Shown here in pieces: positions 51,512 to 63,000 of a stretch of DNA of 64,000 nucleotides (the first letter of the stretch is position 1; each line of letters starts with the position of its first letter). The stretch covers positions 1-64,000 of the forward strand of contig CAJURT010000014.1 in the NCBI GenBank assembly GCA_910588875.1, read 5' to 3'. The position numbers and the translations under genes are program-made. The notes beneath the pieces are model-generated. The model did no database searches, was not told where the DNA came from, and saw nothing but the letters and a program-made list of their open reading frames with translations. Source of the DNA: an uncultured Lachnospiraceae bacterium. Its GTDB lineage: Bacteria > Bacillota > Clostridia > Lachnospirales > Lachnospiraceae.

Positions 51512-52936
51512 ATGAGAATTGCAGTAGGCTATTTTTATCAGGAATCCACGACCTTTAATCCGTTTCTGATGGACCGTGGCGCTTTCACCCTGCTGGAAGG
51601 AGAGGCAGGGAAAGAGCGTATTTCAGCGACAAAGGTGCTGGAGGGTTTGGGTGCGGAGGTGGTTCCCACGATCTTTGCCTCAGCGATTTCAGGCGGGTGC
51701 GTGACCAAAGAGGCATACCGGTTTTTCTCGGATAAGATCATTGATGTGCTGAAAAGGGAGAAGGTTGACGGGGTATGGCTGCACCTGCACGGTTCCATGG
51801 AGGTGGTGGATGTGGGGTCTGCCGAGGCGGATCTTTTGAGGCGGATCCGCGAGGTGATCCCAAAGGAAGCCCCGATTGCCATGGTGGCAGATCTTCACGC
51901 CAATCTCCATGATGATGTGCCCAAACTGGCCAATATTATCCGATCCTACAGGACGGCGCCCCATGTGGACCAGGAGGAATGCGAGCGTGTCACAGCAAAA
52001 CTGCTGGTGAAGTGTATAGAGAAAAAGAGGGTGGTAACCCCTGTTTTTAAGCGTGTGATGATGATTACCCCCGGGGAAAAATCCACCACGGACACGGAGC
52101 CTATCAGGAGCATCCTGGAAAAGGTGAGGGAGTACGAGAAGCTTGAGGGCATTATGCAGGTGAATTATTTAAACGGCCATGCCTGGACGGACCGCCCCAA
52201 CACTTCGGCAGCAGTGCTGGTTGTCCCTGAGTCTGACGAATACCAGGAACTGGCACAAAGGGTGGCAGAGGAACTTGCAGACTATGCCTTCAGCCGCCGT
52301 GAAGAATTTGTCTTCCATCAATTGACCTTAGGGCCGGAGGAATCCCTTGACAGGGCGCTGGCAGAGGAAGGGAGGCCGGTATTTGTCACGGATTCCGGAG
52401 ACAATACCACAGGCGGTGCGCCGGGAATCAACACCCTGCTGCTCAGAAAACTGATGAAGAAGGACTTAAAGGGCAAAAAGGTGGTGGTTGCCGCGATTCT
52501 GGATAAAGGCGCATATGAAAAACTTGCCTGCCATGAGGTGGGGGAGCAGGTTGCGGTTGATGTGGGCATCAACCATGACAGGGACAGTTTCCCGGTGAGG
52601 GTGGAAGGCATACTGAAGGCAAAGGGGGATTTGATGGGATATTATTCCTCCAAAAATGATGTGACGGGCCATGTGTGTACGGTATCCATGGGGGATATCG
52701 ATGTGGTGGTGGCAAACGGAGGGGACTCCTTTACCACAGTGAACCATTTTACGCGGGCAGGGCTGGACATCAACGATTACGACGTTGCCATTGTAAAGCA
52801 GGGGTATCTGTTTGCGGAACTGGCAGCCATTGCCAGCCTGCATATTATGGCCCTGACGCCGGGGGCATGCAACCTGATTATCGAAGACATGGAATTCCAT
52901 AACCTGCTCAGGCCCATGTATCCGCTGGATAAATAA
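51512..52936 (+). CDS. M81 family metallopeptidase (MlrC-like)
   Basis: 474 residues starting MRIAVGYFYQEST, with AGGCGG upstream. The family is named for MlrC, which degrades linearised microcystin, and members frequently accompany TRAP or peptide transporters. Metal-binding regions include LHLHGSME, ADLHANLHDD and VTDSGDNTTGGAPG. The physiological substrate is unknown; the context suggests a peptide-like or amide compound imported by the TRAP system. Confidence 0.9.
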   Translation: MRIAVGYFYQESTTFNPFLMDRGAFTLLEGEAGKERISATKVLEGLGAEVVPTIFASAISGGCVTKEAYRFFSDKIIDVLKREKVDGVWLHLHGSMEVVDVGSAEADLLRRIREVIPKEAPIAMVADLHANLHDDVPKLANIIRSYRTAPHVDQEECERVTAKLLVKCIEKKRVVTPVFKRVMMITPGEKSTTDTEPIRSILEKVREYEKLEGIMQVNYLNGHAWTDRPNTSAAVLVVPESDEYQELAQRVAEELADYAFSRREEFVFHQLTLGPEESLDRALAEEGRPVFVTDSGDNTTGGAPGINTLLLRKLMKKDLKGKKVVVAAILDKGAYEKLACHEVGEQVAVDVGINHDRDSFPVRVEGILKAKGDLMGYYSSKNDVTGHVCTVSMGDIDVVVANGGDSFTTVNHFTRAGLDINDYDVAIVKQGYLFAELAAIASLHIMALTPGACNLIIEDMEFHNLLRPMYPLDK

Positions 52937-52974
52937 GGGGACGAAAAAATCAGAACAGAAAGGTAATACAGATC

Positions 52975-54369
52975 ATGATTACAGCAAAAGATATCCAATA
53001 TACCCGGGTGGAGGAACCTTTTTGGGGAGTTCCCAGGGAGATGCCCCGTATCCCGGACCAGGTATACCGGCGCAGGCTGGAAAAGACACTGGCAGAGATG
53101 GAAAAGGGCAGTCTGGATTTCCTGCTTGTCTATGCGGACCGGGAGCATTATGGGAATTTTGATTATTTGGCAGGCTATGGCCCCCGTTTTGAGGAAGCGC
53201 TGCTGGTGATAGACAAAAAGGGAAAATCCTACACCCTGCTGGGCAATGAATGCCTGGGGCTCTGCCGGTTCAGCCGGATCCCCAGCGAGGCGATCCTCTG
53301 CCAGTCTTTTTCCCTTCCCAACCAGCCGATTGAGCAGCACAAGGATCTGGAAAAGGTTTTTCGGGAGATCGGCATTTCACAGGAACACCGTGTGGGGCTG
53401 GTGGGATGGAAACTGATCTATCCCGTATACGGCTCGGTGTTTGACACGGAGGTGCCCTCCTTTATCGTGGAAGGTGTGCGCTCTATCGTGGGAAAGGAAC
53501 AGGCGGTTAACGCCACGGATGTTTTTATCCATCCGGAATATGGCATCCGGGTGGTCAATGATGCCCATGAGATCGCCTATTTTGAATATGGGGCTGCCTA
53601 TGCATCTGATGCGGCACAGAAGATGCTGTTAAATGCCAGGACAGGCCTTAATGAGGTGGAGATTTCCCAGTTTGGGACCCATGGGTTCCTGCCCACATCC
53701 ACCTTTCCCAAGGTGCTTGCAGGCGACAGGATAGACTTAGGGATGGCCAGCCCCACCACAAACGAGGTGAAGCTTGGGGACAGGTTCCAGGTCAGTGTGG
53801 GGTTGATTGGCGGCCTGACCAACCGCAGGGGTTTTGCCGCCTATTCGGAACAGGATCTGCCGGAACAGTCGCGGGATTTTCTCAATGAGATAGTAAAGCC
53901 CTACTTTGCGGTGGTGGCCAACTGGTATGAGACGATAGGGATCGGAGTGTCCGGCGGGGATCTGTATCACATGGTGGAGACGGTTTTCCCCAAGGAAAAA
54001 TATGGCTGGTTTTTGAACCCGGGACATTTGATTGCCACGGAGGAATGGCTCTCGTCACCCATCAGCGAAGGTTCAAAGATCACCCTCAAGAGCGGGATGT
54101 GCCTGCAGATGGATATCATCCCCTCGGCGCCGCCCCGTTATGCGGCGCCGAACTGTGAGGACGGACTGGCAATCGCGGATGCATCCCTGCGGCAGGAATT
54201 GAAGGAAAAGTACCCGGATGTCTACCAGCGGATTGAGAACCGGCGTAATTTTATGATCCATGTGCTGAACATTAAGCTAAAGCCGGAGGTGCTGCCATTA
54301 TCTAACCTGGCAGGTTTGTACCGCCCGTTCATGCTGAACAGGGATATGGCCCTTGTTGTGGGGGCATGA
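52975..54369 (+). CDS. M24 family metallopeptidase-like protein (Xaa-Pro peptidase/creatinase fold)
   Basis: 464 residues, with an N-terminal creatinase-like domain (DFLLVYADREHYGNFDYLAG) and a C-terminal pita-bread region. At the usual metal positions the DxG and DxxR segment reads VSVGLIGGLTNRRGF, so the first two Asp ligands are missing. A His remains in NPGHLIA, Asp replaces the usual first Glu (QMDIIP), and CEDGLAIAD keeps a Glu. It may be a creatinase-type or non-metal hydrolase. It follows the M81 gene by 38 bases in the TRAP operon. Confidence 0.82.
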   Translation: MITAKDIQYTRVEEPFWGVPREMPRIPDQVYRRRLEKTLAEMEKGSLDFLLVYADREHYGNFDYLAGYGPRFEEALLVIDKKGKSYTLLGNECLGLCRFSRIPSEAILCQSFSLPNQPIEQHKDLEKVFREIGISQEHRVGLVGWKLIYPVYGSVFDTEVPSFIVEGVRSIVGKEQAVNATDVFIHPEYGIRVVNDAHEIAYFEYGAAYASDAAQKMLLNARTGLNEVEISQFGTHGFLPTSTFPKVLAGDRIDLGMASPTTNEVKLGDRFQVSVGLIGGLTNRRGFAAYSEQDLPEQSRDFLNEIVKPYFAVVANWYETIGIGVSGGDLYHMVETVFPKEKYGWFLNPGHLIATEEWLSSPISEGSKITLKSGMCLQMDIIPSAPPRYAAPNCEDGLAIADASLRQELKEKYPDVYQRIENRRNFMIHVLNIKLKPEVLPLSNLAGLYRPFMLNRDMALVVGA

Positions 54370-54378
54370 TACAGATAA

Positions 54379-54431
54379 AATCGAAGAAGTCCGGAAATTC
54401 CTGTTACAGGAATTTCCGGACTTCTTCGATT
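54379..54431 (-). terminator. 25-bp perfect hairpin with the DUF3842 stop codon as its loop
   Basis: The arms 54379-54403 and 54407-54431 are exact complements; the 3-base loop 54404-54406 is the TAA stop of the minus-strand DUF3842 gene. The right arm is its last eight codons. A short T4 follows on the minus strand. It may also end the convergent M24 transcript. Confidence 0.85.
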
Positions 54432-54811
54432 ACCAGGGAAATGATATCATTCAGGGAAAGGCCGCTGCAGCCGATCACCTGATGGTTGCAGCGGTTGACC
54501 GGCATAAGCAATTGCCGGGCTTTGCTTTGCCCTACGGCCACTGCCATGGCGGGGGTCACCTCGCCGCAGAGGGAATCGGCAATCACAATGCCAATGGGGC
54601 CGATGATCAGGTCAGAATCCCTGGCAGCCACAATCACCGGGTTCTCCCCGGTGGCGCCGGAATCAGCCCCGGCCTTTAGCATGGCGGCGGTAGCCGTGGT
54701 GTTGGTACCGATGGCCAGGATCTCTTGTTCCGGAAACTGCTTTTTCAATTGTTCGATGATGCTGCGCCCCATCTTGCCCCCCTGGCCGTCAATAACCGTG
54801 ATTTTTTTCAT
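54404..54811 (-). CDS. DUF3842 family protein
   Basis: 135 residues. The Rossmann-like start MKKITVIDGQGGKMG (GxGGxxG) and the APLVGP-like block DLIIGPIGIVIADSLCGEVTP define this Firmicutes family. It probably binds a nucleotide; function unknown. Its stop codon forms the loop of a long hairpin. Confidence 0.85.
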   Translation of the reverse strand: MKKITVIDGQGGKMGRSIIEQLKKQFPEQEILAIGTNTTATAAMLKAGADSGATGENPVIVAARDSDLIIGPIGIVIADSLCGEVTPAMAVAVGQSKARQLLMPVNRCNHQVIGCSGLSLNDIISLVIEEVRKFL

Positions 54812-54884
54812 AAACGTTCTCCTTGTCTGATATTTATCCGTGTTTTCGGATACCGTCCTATCCGGAAAGCGGGCCGGATATTCC

Positions 54885-55319
54885 TTATTGCGGCCCTTGG
54901 TACTGTGAATCCCCGAAAGCCAGTATCATGCTGAATACAGGTTCAAAAAACAGCAGCCCCAGGGTGAAGCCGATGCCATGCCCAAATGCCTTTGACATCT
55001 TGTGGGTGGAGATGACATGGAGGACCAGGGAAACCATGGAGTTGCCAATGCACAGAAGGGCAGAGGCAGGGGAGGTGATGTCGGCCAGCTGATAAATGAA
55101 CAGGATAAGATAACTGATCAAAAAGACCGGGAAAAAACAGGTATTCCAGAAAAGCTTGTACTGGATATAGGCAGTATAAAAGGGAATCAGGCTTTTCCAT
55201 CCGGCTTCCCCGGCCTTTACAAAAATCTTCCAGTCTGCAATAATCAGGACAATATACCAAACAGCCCCGATGGCAAGCACGAGGAGGGGGAGAAGCAGAA
55301 GAATCAGAGAGTAATCCAT
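54885..55319 (-). CDS. DUF5684 domain-containing membrane protein
   Basis: 144 residues with four membrane segments. The segment IFVKAGEAGWKSLIPFYTAY is the GWxxLIPxYxxY motif of DUF5684. The end KAFGHGIGFTLGLLFFEPVF is also typical. Function unknown; often a stand-alone membrane protein of Firmicutes. It has its own predicted promoter. Confidence 0.75.
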   Translation of the reverse strand: MDYSLILLLLPLLVLAIGAVWYIVLIIADWKIFVKAGEAGWKSLIPFYTAYIQYKLFWNTCFFPVFLISYLILFIYQLADITSPASALLCIGNSMVSLVLHVISTHKMSKAFGHGIGFTLGLLFFEPVFSMILAFGDSQYQGPQ

Positions 55320-55397
55320 AACAAATGCTCCTTTTCAATCAATGATACCTTCAGCGGGCAAAGGGATATGCCTGCAGGGAAGGATGTTCTGGCAATC

Positions 55398-55426
55398 ATT
55401 TTACCACAAATTGCGGCGGATTTCTA
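55398..55426 (-). promoter_or_regulatory. Predicted promoter of the DUF5684 gene
   Basis: TAGAAA (complement of 55421-55426), 17-base spacer and TAAAAT (complement of 55398-55403), about 80 bases before the start. The -35 is a weak match. Confidence 0.4.
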
Positions 55427-55522
55427 TAAGAAAGACCGGATTTCATTTTTCGGGAAAATGTGATAATATAGGTGTGATACAGGAATGGCAGTGGGAAAAC
55501 ATAAGATAACGGAGGGATCAAG

Positions 55523-56890
55523 ATGTCGATTCGGTTAGAGCAGACCCAGAAGCAGATGGTATCACAGAAACTGATCCAGTCTGTCAATATCCTGCAGATG
55601 AGTACCCAGGAATTGGCGGACTATATCAAAGAGGCCACATTAGAGAACCCGGTTCTTGATTTTGATGAAAGGATGCCTGAGGACAAAGACCAGGAAAGGC
55701 TGAGGAAGCTGGAGTGGCTGGCAAGCCTGGATGAGCAGAACCGGTCTTATTATCAGTATGACCGGGATGATGCGGAAGAGGAAAAGGGCATGAACAATGT
55801 GGCCGGCCCCACGGCCGAGCGCCTGGAGGATGCCCTGCGGCTGCAGCTTCTCGGCGGGGCATATTCGGAGAAGGAGATGGAGGTTTTTGAGTATATTATC
55901 CAGTGTCTGGATTCCAGAGGATATTTCACGGTTCCGGCTTTGGAGGTTGCTGAGGTAAATGGGGTATCCGAGGAAAAGGCTGAGGAATGCATTGCCGTGA
56001 TGCGTGATCTGGAACCGGCTGGCGTATGTGCCGCCAGTATGCAGGACTGCCTGCAAAAACAGCTGGAAAAGCGTAAGGACTGCGGCAGCCTGGAGAGGGA
56101 AATCGTGTCTGGTTATATGGAACTGCTGGGGAAAAACCAGCTGCAGGCGATTGCAAAGGCGTTGAAGGTTCCGGTCACAGAGGTTGCCCAGGCAGCCGGC
56201 CGGATCCGGGAACTGAATCCAAGGCCTGCACAGGGTTTTGACAATGGGGATCTGATGCGCTATGTGATACCGGATATAACGGTGGTCAAATTCAGGGACG
56301 GGTTTGAGATCCTTCTGAATGATTATACCTGCCCCACCCTCCACATTAATAAAGAGTATCTGGGGATGCTGAAGTCGGGCTGCGACCAGGAAGTAAAGGA
56401 ATATTTGTCAGCCAAGATCCGCCAGGCGGAGGAACTCCAGGAGTGCATTGTTCGCAGGAGTTCCACATTGCTTGCCCTGGCCCGGTGCATCGTGGATGTC
56501 CAGCAGGATTTTTTTATCCGCGGGGAAGGGTTTGTGAAGCCGTTCCGCCTGGCTGATGCGGCGGAGAGGATCGGATGCCATGAATCTACGGTCAGCCGGG
56601 CACTGAAGGATAAGCACCTCCAATGCTGCTGGGGGGTTTACCCGCTGAGTTATTTCTTCCCCAAGGGAGTCAGCCAGCAGGGGCAGGGGGAGGAGGCCAT
56701 TGCATCGCTGCGGATTAAACAGGCACTGGCGGCGATTATTGAGGAGGAGGACAAACAGCGGCCATACAGCGACAGCAGACTTAGTGAATTGCTGAACGGG
56801 CAGGGCATGGATATTTCCCGCCGGACAGTGGCGAAATACCGGGAGGAAATGAATATTTCCAATTGCCGGGGCAGGAAAGCATTTCTGTGA
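55523..56890 (+). CDS. rpoN: RNA polymerase sigma-54 factor RpoN
   Basis: 455 residues. Region I is Gln-rich (LEQTQKQMVSQKLIQSVNIL), the core-binding domain follows, the HTH is CHESTVSRALKDKHLQ, and the RpoN box is SRRTVAKYREEMNI near the C-terminus. It would direct transcription from -24/-12 promoters with AAA+ activators, none of which is encoded in this window. Own AACGGAGG site. Confidence 0.95.
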   Translation: MSIRLEQTQKQMVSQKLIQSVNILQMSTQELADYIKEATLENPVLDFDERMPEDKDQERLRKLEWLASLDEQNRSYYQYDRDDAEEEKGMNNVAGPTAERLEDALRLQLLGGAYSEKEMEVFEYIIQCLDSRGYFTVPALEVAEVNGVSEEKAEECIAVMRDLEPAGVCAASMQDCLQKQLEKRKDCGSLEREIVSGYMELLGKNQLQAIAKALKVPVTEVAQAAGRIRELNPRPAQGFDNGDLMRYVIPDITVVKFRDGFEILLNDYTCPTLHINKEYLGMLKSGCDQEVKEYLSAKIRQAEELQECIVRRSSTLLALARCIVDVQQDFFIRGEGFVKPFRLADAAERIGCHESTVSRALKDKHLQCCWGVYPLSYFFPKGVSQQGQGEEAIASLRIKQALAAIIEEEDKQRPYSDSRLSELLNGQGMDISRRTVAKYREEMNISNCRGRKAFL

Positions 56891-56955
56891 ATAAGGGGAA
56901 GGCGGACATAAGGAAATGTCCGGAGGAATGATTTAGATATTCGTGGGTGAAGGGA

Positions 56956-56984
56956 TTGAATAATCAGGTATTATGTGGTATCTT
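56956..56984 (+). promoter_or_regulatory. Possible promoter of the surface protein gene
   Basis: TTGAAT (56956-56961), 17-base spacer, TATCTT (56979-56984). A weak hairpin GGACAT/ATGTCC lies upstream at 56904-56921. Confidence 0.4.
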
Positions 56985-57075
56985 TATGGATAGATGAAAC
57001 AAAAAAGCAGGGGAAATGATGGTTTTGGGTTTTTCGTAACCGCTGTGTTTTCTGTCAGGATATGAGGAGGATGAA

Positions 57076-60000
57076 ATGAAGAGAAGGTATTTTAAGAGAT
57101 TGTGTAACAGGGCAGTTTCTTTGGCAGTGGCCTTTTCAATGACGGCGTCTTTGTGCCTGGTGGCTTCGGTTATGCCGACGGCCGGGGCGGAAGAGGCAGG
57201 GGAAGCGGAGACATTTGGGGAACCTCATGTCCATACTTTTGCCTGTTATGAACATTTTGAACTGGATTGTAAGGAGGGCCATCCGGAAGACGGGCATAGG
57301 GAGAGGTGTTATACCTATTCCGGGGAGTTGGTCTGCGGCATGGAGGAAGGACAGCTGCATGATCATGATATGTCCGGATGCGAGGCGGTGGCAAGAGTCC
57401 TTGTCTGCAAAGAGGATGCGGACGGGGACATCCTGGGAGACGGGACAGACCTGATTGCCGGGGAGGAAGAGGAAGAGACAGAGGAAGAACCTGATAAAGA
57501 GGAGAGGGGCCCGGCAGGAGAAGGCGGTTCGGGCGGCGGCTCAGGCTCCGGCAATGGGAGCGGCGGCAGCAATGAAAGCGTAAGTGCACCTGAGAAGCCG
57601 GAAGGAAACGGCATAGGTTCCGGGGAAACTAAAGCTGAGGATGGCAGTGTTCCCGGGGAGAGTGAGGACAGCGGATCACAAGAGGGCGGCACCGGTTCGG
57701 AAGGGGACGGGGGCAATGTTAGCGCGGGCGGAAATGAAGGTGCAGGCGGCTCCGGCGGAAACGGGGGCAGTAGCGACATAGAGGGAGAAGAGAATGAAGG
57801 CAGCATCGGTGCAGGCGGAAACGAGAGCCAAGGCGGCGCTGATGCAGGCAACGGTCAGGAGGAAGATGGTGCCGGCTCTGGCGGGAGCGGGGAGGACGGC
57901 AGCACGGGTTCTGATGGAAGCGAAGGGAACGGCAGTACTGGCGCAGGCGGAGATGAGGATGGAGGCAGCGGCAGTACGGAGGGAAACGGTGCGGAGGCCG
58001 GGGCGGGCAGTTCTGGCACAGAGGAAAACGGCACTGGCGGAGAGACAGCTTCTGAGGGGAATGACAGCAAAAGCAATGGGGATGCAAACGAAGATCAGGC
58101 AGTCGGGGAGAATTATGCCTTGTTTACAGCCGGCAGGCTGATGCAGGGCCATGTTTCCATGCGCAGAATCGATGCAGGGAGTTGGTTTTTGGTAAATCAT
58201 ACGGCACCGGATCTGGCGGCAGTCGGGGATGCAGAGGAGGCAGAGGATGCTGCCGCAGAGAAGCCGGATGGGGATTGGGAGACAGAGGAGCCGGAATCTG
58301 CCCCAGAGGAAGAGGAGGAAGATCATATTTCCGGGGAAGACGGCAGGAGAGAATCTGAGCCGGACAGTAGGGAAAGTGCCGGTGAGGATTTGACGGTTTC
58401 CCCGGATGTGGATCATGTGGAAGATAAGGAAACAGAGGAGGCGGTTCCGGCAGAGGGGACTGCTGCAGGAACCGGTAACTCAGAGGAAGCGTCGGCGGGT
58501 CTGGATGAGACGGAGTCGGACCCTGGCGAGGAGGAAGAAATCAGGGAAATCCCTGCCGGGGAGGAAACCGTGGCCGGCGGGATTGCCAGTGCCTCCAATG
58601 CCGATGGGGCAATAGATGAGGAGGGGCATATCCATAGCGAGGAATGCTATGTTACGATTTATAGATGCCGCGGGATGATGCTGATGGCCGTGCGGGAAGG
58701 GAATGTCCGTAACCAGGAGGAACTGGAAAAAGCGGTGGCGGAAGGAAAGGAGATTGTGATTGCCAATAGTTTTCCGGTTAACAGTACCATTGTGCTTCAG
58801 AGCGGAAAGCCGGTTGTTATGGATTTGAATGGATATACGCTTCAGTTTGAAGGTCCGGCTGATGCAGCTATGTTTAGCGTTCCGGGAGGGGCAGCGCTGA
58901 CGGTTAAGGATTCGGAAAGCAGTTGGAAAAAGGTGCAGCCTGTCAGGAAGGGGGCTGTGGATAAACCAGGGCAAACGGTTTATGATGAGGTGACAAAGGA
59001 ACTGACTTATTATGTCACAGAATGCGAAGTGAACCTGGACGGGAGAAGCACAACGAATACCGTGTGGGAATATGCTGTGGATTTGGACAGCAGCGGCGTG
59101 GGTACCCTGGACGGGAACGGTAAAAAGGCTGTTATCGATTTAACTGGCGGAACATTCAATATGGAAAGCGGGAGGATCAGGAATAAGGATGGTTGGCACG
59201 GTCTTTGGGCAGAAAAAGATTATAATAACACAGTATATATAAAAGGCGGTTATATTGTTGATTGTGGAGCAAGTGACCAGGATGGTGGGGCTATTCTGAT
59301 CAAGACTGGCGGGTTGACAGTTTCAGGAGGTGTGATTGCAAATAATAAAGGTAAGCAGGGCGGTGCTGTTTATGCTGACCAGTACGTAACTATGTCTGCA
59401 ACAGGGGGAATCATAGCAAACAATACTGCAAGATATAATGGCGCAGGTATCCGCTGTGTTAATGCAAAAGTTGAAATTAGTGGAGAGGCTGCCATAGTAG
59501 GGAATAGAGCAAACGAGGGCGGCGGCGGCATTTTTTATGAAGGCGGCAGGGAAAACAAATATAATATTACTGTTGCCGGTGGGTGTATTGCAGGGAATCA
59601 TGCAGTTCAAAATGGCGGCGGCATTTATTTCCTGAATTCGTTTTTAAAGGAAGGTAAAAGTGACAATAGTATTAGCAGATCAGCTATAATTGCTAATAAT
59701 TATGCCGGGGGAAATGGCGGCGGTATTTATGCCAATAATAGCAGCGTTGCTTTTGGGAAGGACACGGAAGCGCCATCCGTTACTGGCAATACCGCAAAGC
59801 AGCAAGGCGGAGGCATTTACAGCGACGGGCAAAAAATGATCACGATAGGCGGCAAGAGCATTATTGCGGCAAACACCGCAAACGATACAACGGCCGACAG
59901 CAACAGTACTTATCCGGCCCCTTCCCATACCGCCAGTTTCACCATTGGCACGGATTGCTATGTGGAGGGCATGTGGAATACATCCTTGAACGGCGCTGTT

Positions 60001-63000
60001 GCATCTGTAGCTGATTTGAGGAATGCCATCAATGGGGCCAGCAGCAATCCTTTGGACACAACCGTGATTCCCCTTGGGGGCAACCTTACCATGGAAGGGG
60101 AACAAACCCTTGGTGTGGATAAGGGAAAAAATATTGTATTGGATCTCAGAGGATACAAAATAGAAGGAAACCCTGCCGATGGCGGAAGTATATTTTCCGT
60201 GACGGGGAAGGACAGCAGCCTGACCATCCGGGACAGCGAGGCGGGGGAAGATCCGGCGCCCCAGCGGGTGGGAGCAAGTGCAGGCATTCCGGAAAATGCA
60301 GGGAGGGTGGGAACCTATGAGAACGGTCTCCTTACCTATTATGTTGCCGAATCAGATTCCACCGGCATCCATACTGCGGAACAAACCTGGGAATACCGGT
60401 TAGACCCGGGGGCCAGGACGGGCAATAAAAAGCCTGGGGTTATTCAGGCATCCGGTGCGGACTCTGTTATATCTGCATGGGATAATGCCCGTATCGTTAT
60501 TGAGGGCGGCATGATTACGAATCCCGGCGGCAGGCACGGCATTTCTGTGGAGAAGAATTCTGCCCTTATGATGAAGGGAGGATATATTGTAGGAAGCGGC
60601 TCGGAGAGCGGAACCGGCAGCGGGAAGGCTGACGGCGGCGGGATTATCGCAAAGGGCAGCAGGCTGCAAATGACAGGCGGAGTGATTGCCGGAAATAAAG
60701 CTTCGGGGGATGGAGGCGGCATCAAGGTTGAAGACTTCAGGGAGGAAGTGACGGCAAACGGTAAAAGAGCAGTTACCGTAACAAAAAGCAACCTGCAAAT
60801 CACAGGGGGGATCATTGCTGCCAATACCGCCCAGGACCGTGGGGGCGGTTTGGGCATTGACGGAGGCAGTGCCCAGATTGGCGGGGATACGGTTATCGCC
60901 GGTAACCTGGCACATGGGCAAACGCCGCGGGAAGGCTCGGAAGAAGGAGAAGAGGATGTGGAGGATGGCGACAAATGGAAAAATGCAGTCAACTTCCATG
61001 GCGGAGGCGGCATCTTCTTTAACGGGGACAAAGAAATAGGAGAAACCCTGAAAATCCAGGACGACTGCTATATCACCAACAATTATGCAGACAAGGCAAA
61101 CATACATACGGGAACCGGGGGAACCGGCGGAGGCGGCATTTTTGCCAGAGGCCTGCTTCAAATGAGCGGCGGTAATGTGACGGGCAACAGGGCAAAAGCC
61201 GCCGGTGGAGGCGTTTATCTGCATAGCTATTATGGAAAGGCAGCCACGGCAGACCAGTTCCCTACCCGGGTCGGTCAATATACGATGACCGGGGGCACGA
61301 TTGCGGGAAACTACGCCGAGACAGAGGAAGGCGGCGGTTTGCGTGTGGACGGAAAAGAGGGGAGTATAAAAGGCAGCGGCATCTATATTACCAACAATAA
61401 GACTGGTACCATAGAGAACTGGGGCGGCGGAGGCATTTTTGTTATGAGCAGTGCAGGGCTTAACATAAGAAATGTCTTGATTACCGAGAATACTGCCGAA
61501 GGTTTCGGCGGCGGTGTGGCAGGGTGCAACCATGGGACGAACCGGGTTTTTGCCATTCAGGGAGGCGCCATTTTCAACAATACGGCATTTGGAGGGGGAG
61601 GGAAGCTGGAGGGCTATCAAAGCCAGGCCCTGCCGAAGAAAGACCACCGGAACCATGCCGACAGGATCGATGCCAGGACTCCGGTGATAGAGGGGGAAAA
61701 GAAGACCGAGTTCATTGCCTATTCTTATGATGGCGGGAAAAAGAGTTATCAGGATTTCTACTGTTCCAATATAAGCCAGGTATATGACAGGATGCTGGGG
61801 GGAGGCAGCGCAAACTGGAGCGGGAGTTACAGCAACAGCAGCAAGACAGAGGAACATCTCCCGGAGGCATCCCCTCTCAGGATAGAAGCAGACAGCTATG
61901 CATCTGCCAGCAATATGATAGGCCTTAATGCGAACCCTGCTTCCGGGGCCGTTACAGCAGCGAAAAATACGGCAGGGGTCTTTATTACAGGAAACCGTTC
62001 CGCAGCCCATGGCGGAGGCGTTATGAGTAACGGGACCTTTGAGATAGGCAGCAACCCGGGAGGGGAAGGAGGGCTGACCATCCGAAAAGAGGTTCAGCTT
62101 GCGGACGGGACAAAAATTTCTGATAATAATGAAAAATTCACGTTCAAAGTTTCGTGGAAGGATGAAAACGGGAGGGAAGATAACAGCGGCAGGGTGTATA
62201 TAGGGCTCCTAGATCCGGCGGTTAGTGACCAGAAGCAGGAGATAGAGATCCGCTGCGGGGATACGGTGGAATTGTACAATGGCCAAAGCCTTAAGATTGC
62301 CGGTCTCCCGATAGGAGAATATGAGGTGCGGGAGATAAGCGGGGATGCTTATGTGAGGCTGCCTCATAACGGGCTTGCCAACGGGCCCTTGTGGCAGCAT
62401 TTTGCCAGTGAGGCCATCTTCCGGAACATCCCCAAAGGTAAGCTGACCATCAAAAAGGCAATCTATGAGGGGGGATCCCCGATTCCTGCCGGTGACCCCA
62501 GGGAGTCGGATGAATTCCGTTTTACCGTCAAATTTACCGACAAACAAGGGAATATGCTTTTAGGTGAATATCCGGATGCATATCCCTATACCAAAAATGA
62601 GGAGGAATACACCATGCCCTCCGAGGGGGGAAAGATATACCCCACCGTCAGCAATGGCGGGGAATTCACCCTCAAACATAACGAAAGCATCACGATCCAT
62701 GATCTTCCTGCCGGGGCGTATTATGAGGTGGCAGAGAAGAAGGCAGAGGGATATTTAAGCGTGCCGGTAAAGAAAGGGATTGTGGAGAATTCCGGGACAG
62801 CGTCTTATTTGGAGATCCATAACGAGAGCGGGCGCGATCCGGAGAACCCGGAAGATCCCACCCCGAACCATCCGGGAGGCGGCGGCGGTGGAGGAGGTGG
62901 CGGCGGAAGCGACCCGAAGGATCCCACTCCACCGCCGACAGAGACATCTCCGGAGACTCCCTCAGAGGAGGCTGCGGAGCCGGAGCCTCCGGCCTATCCG

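Noticed and set aside
59300..61600. Repeats in the surface protein gene considered as a CRISPR or DNA repeat array
   Set aside because: The units are variable, spaced irregularly and in frame; they encode GG-rich beta-helix turns.
60400..62010. 536-codon open frame antisense to the surface protein
   Set aside because: The repetitive Gly codons of the sense gene keep the antisense frame open; composition is biased and no ribosome site or motif is seen.
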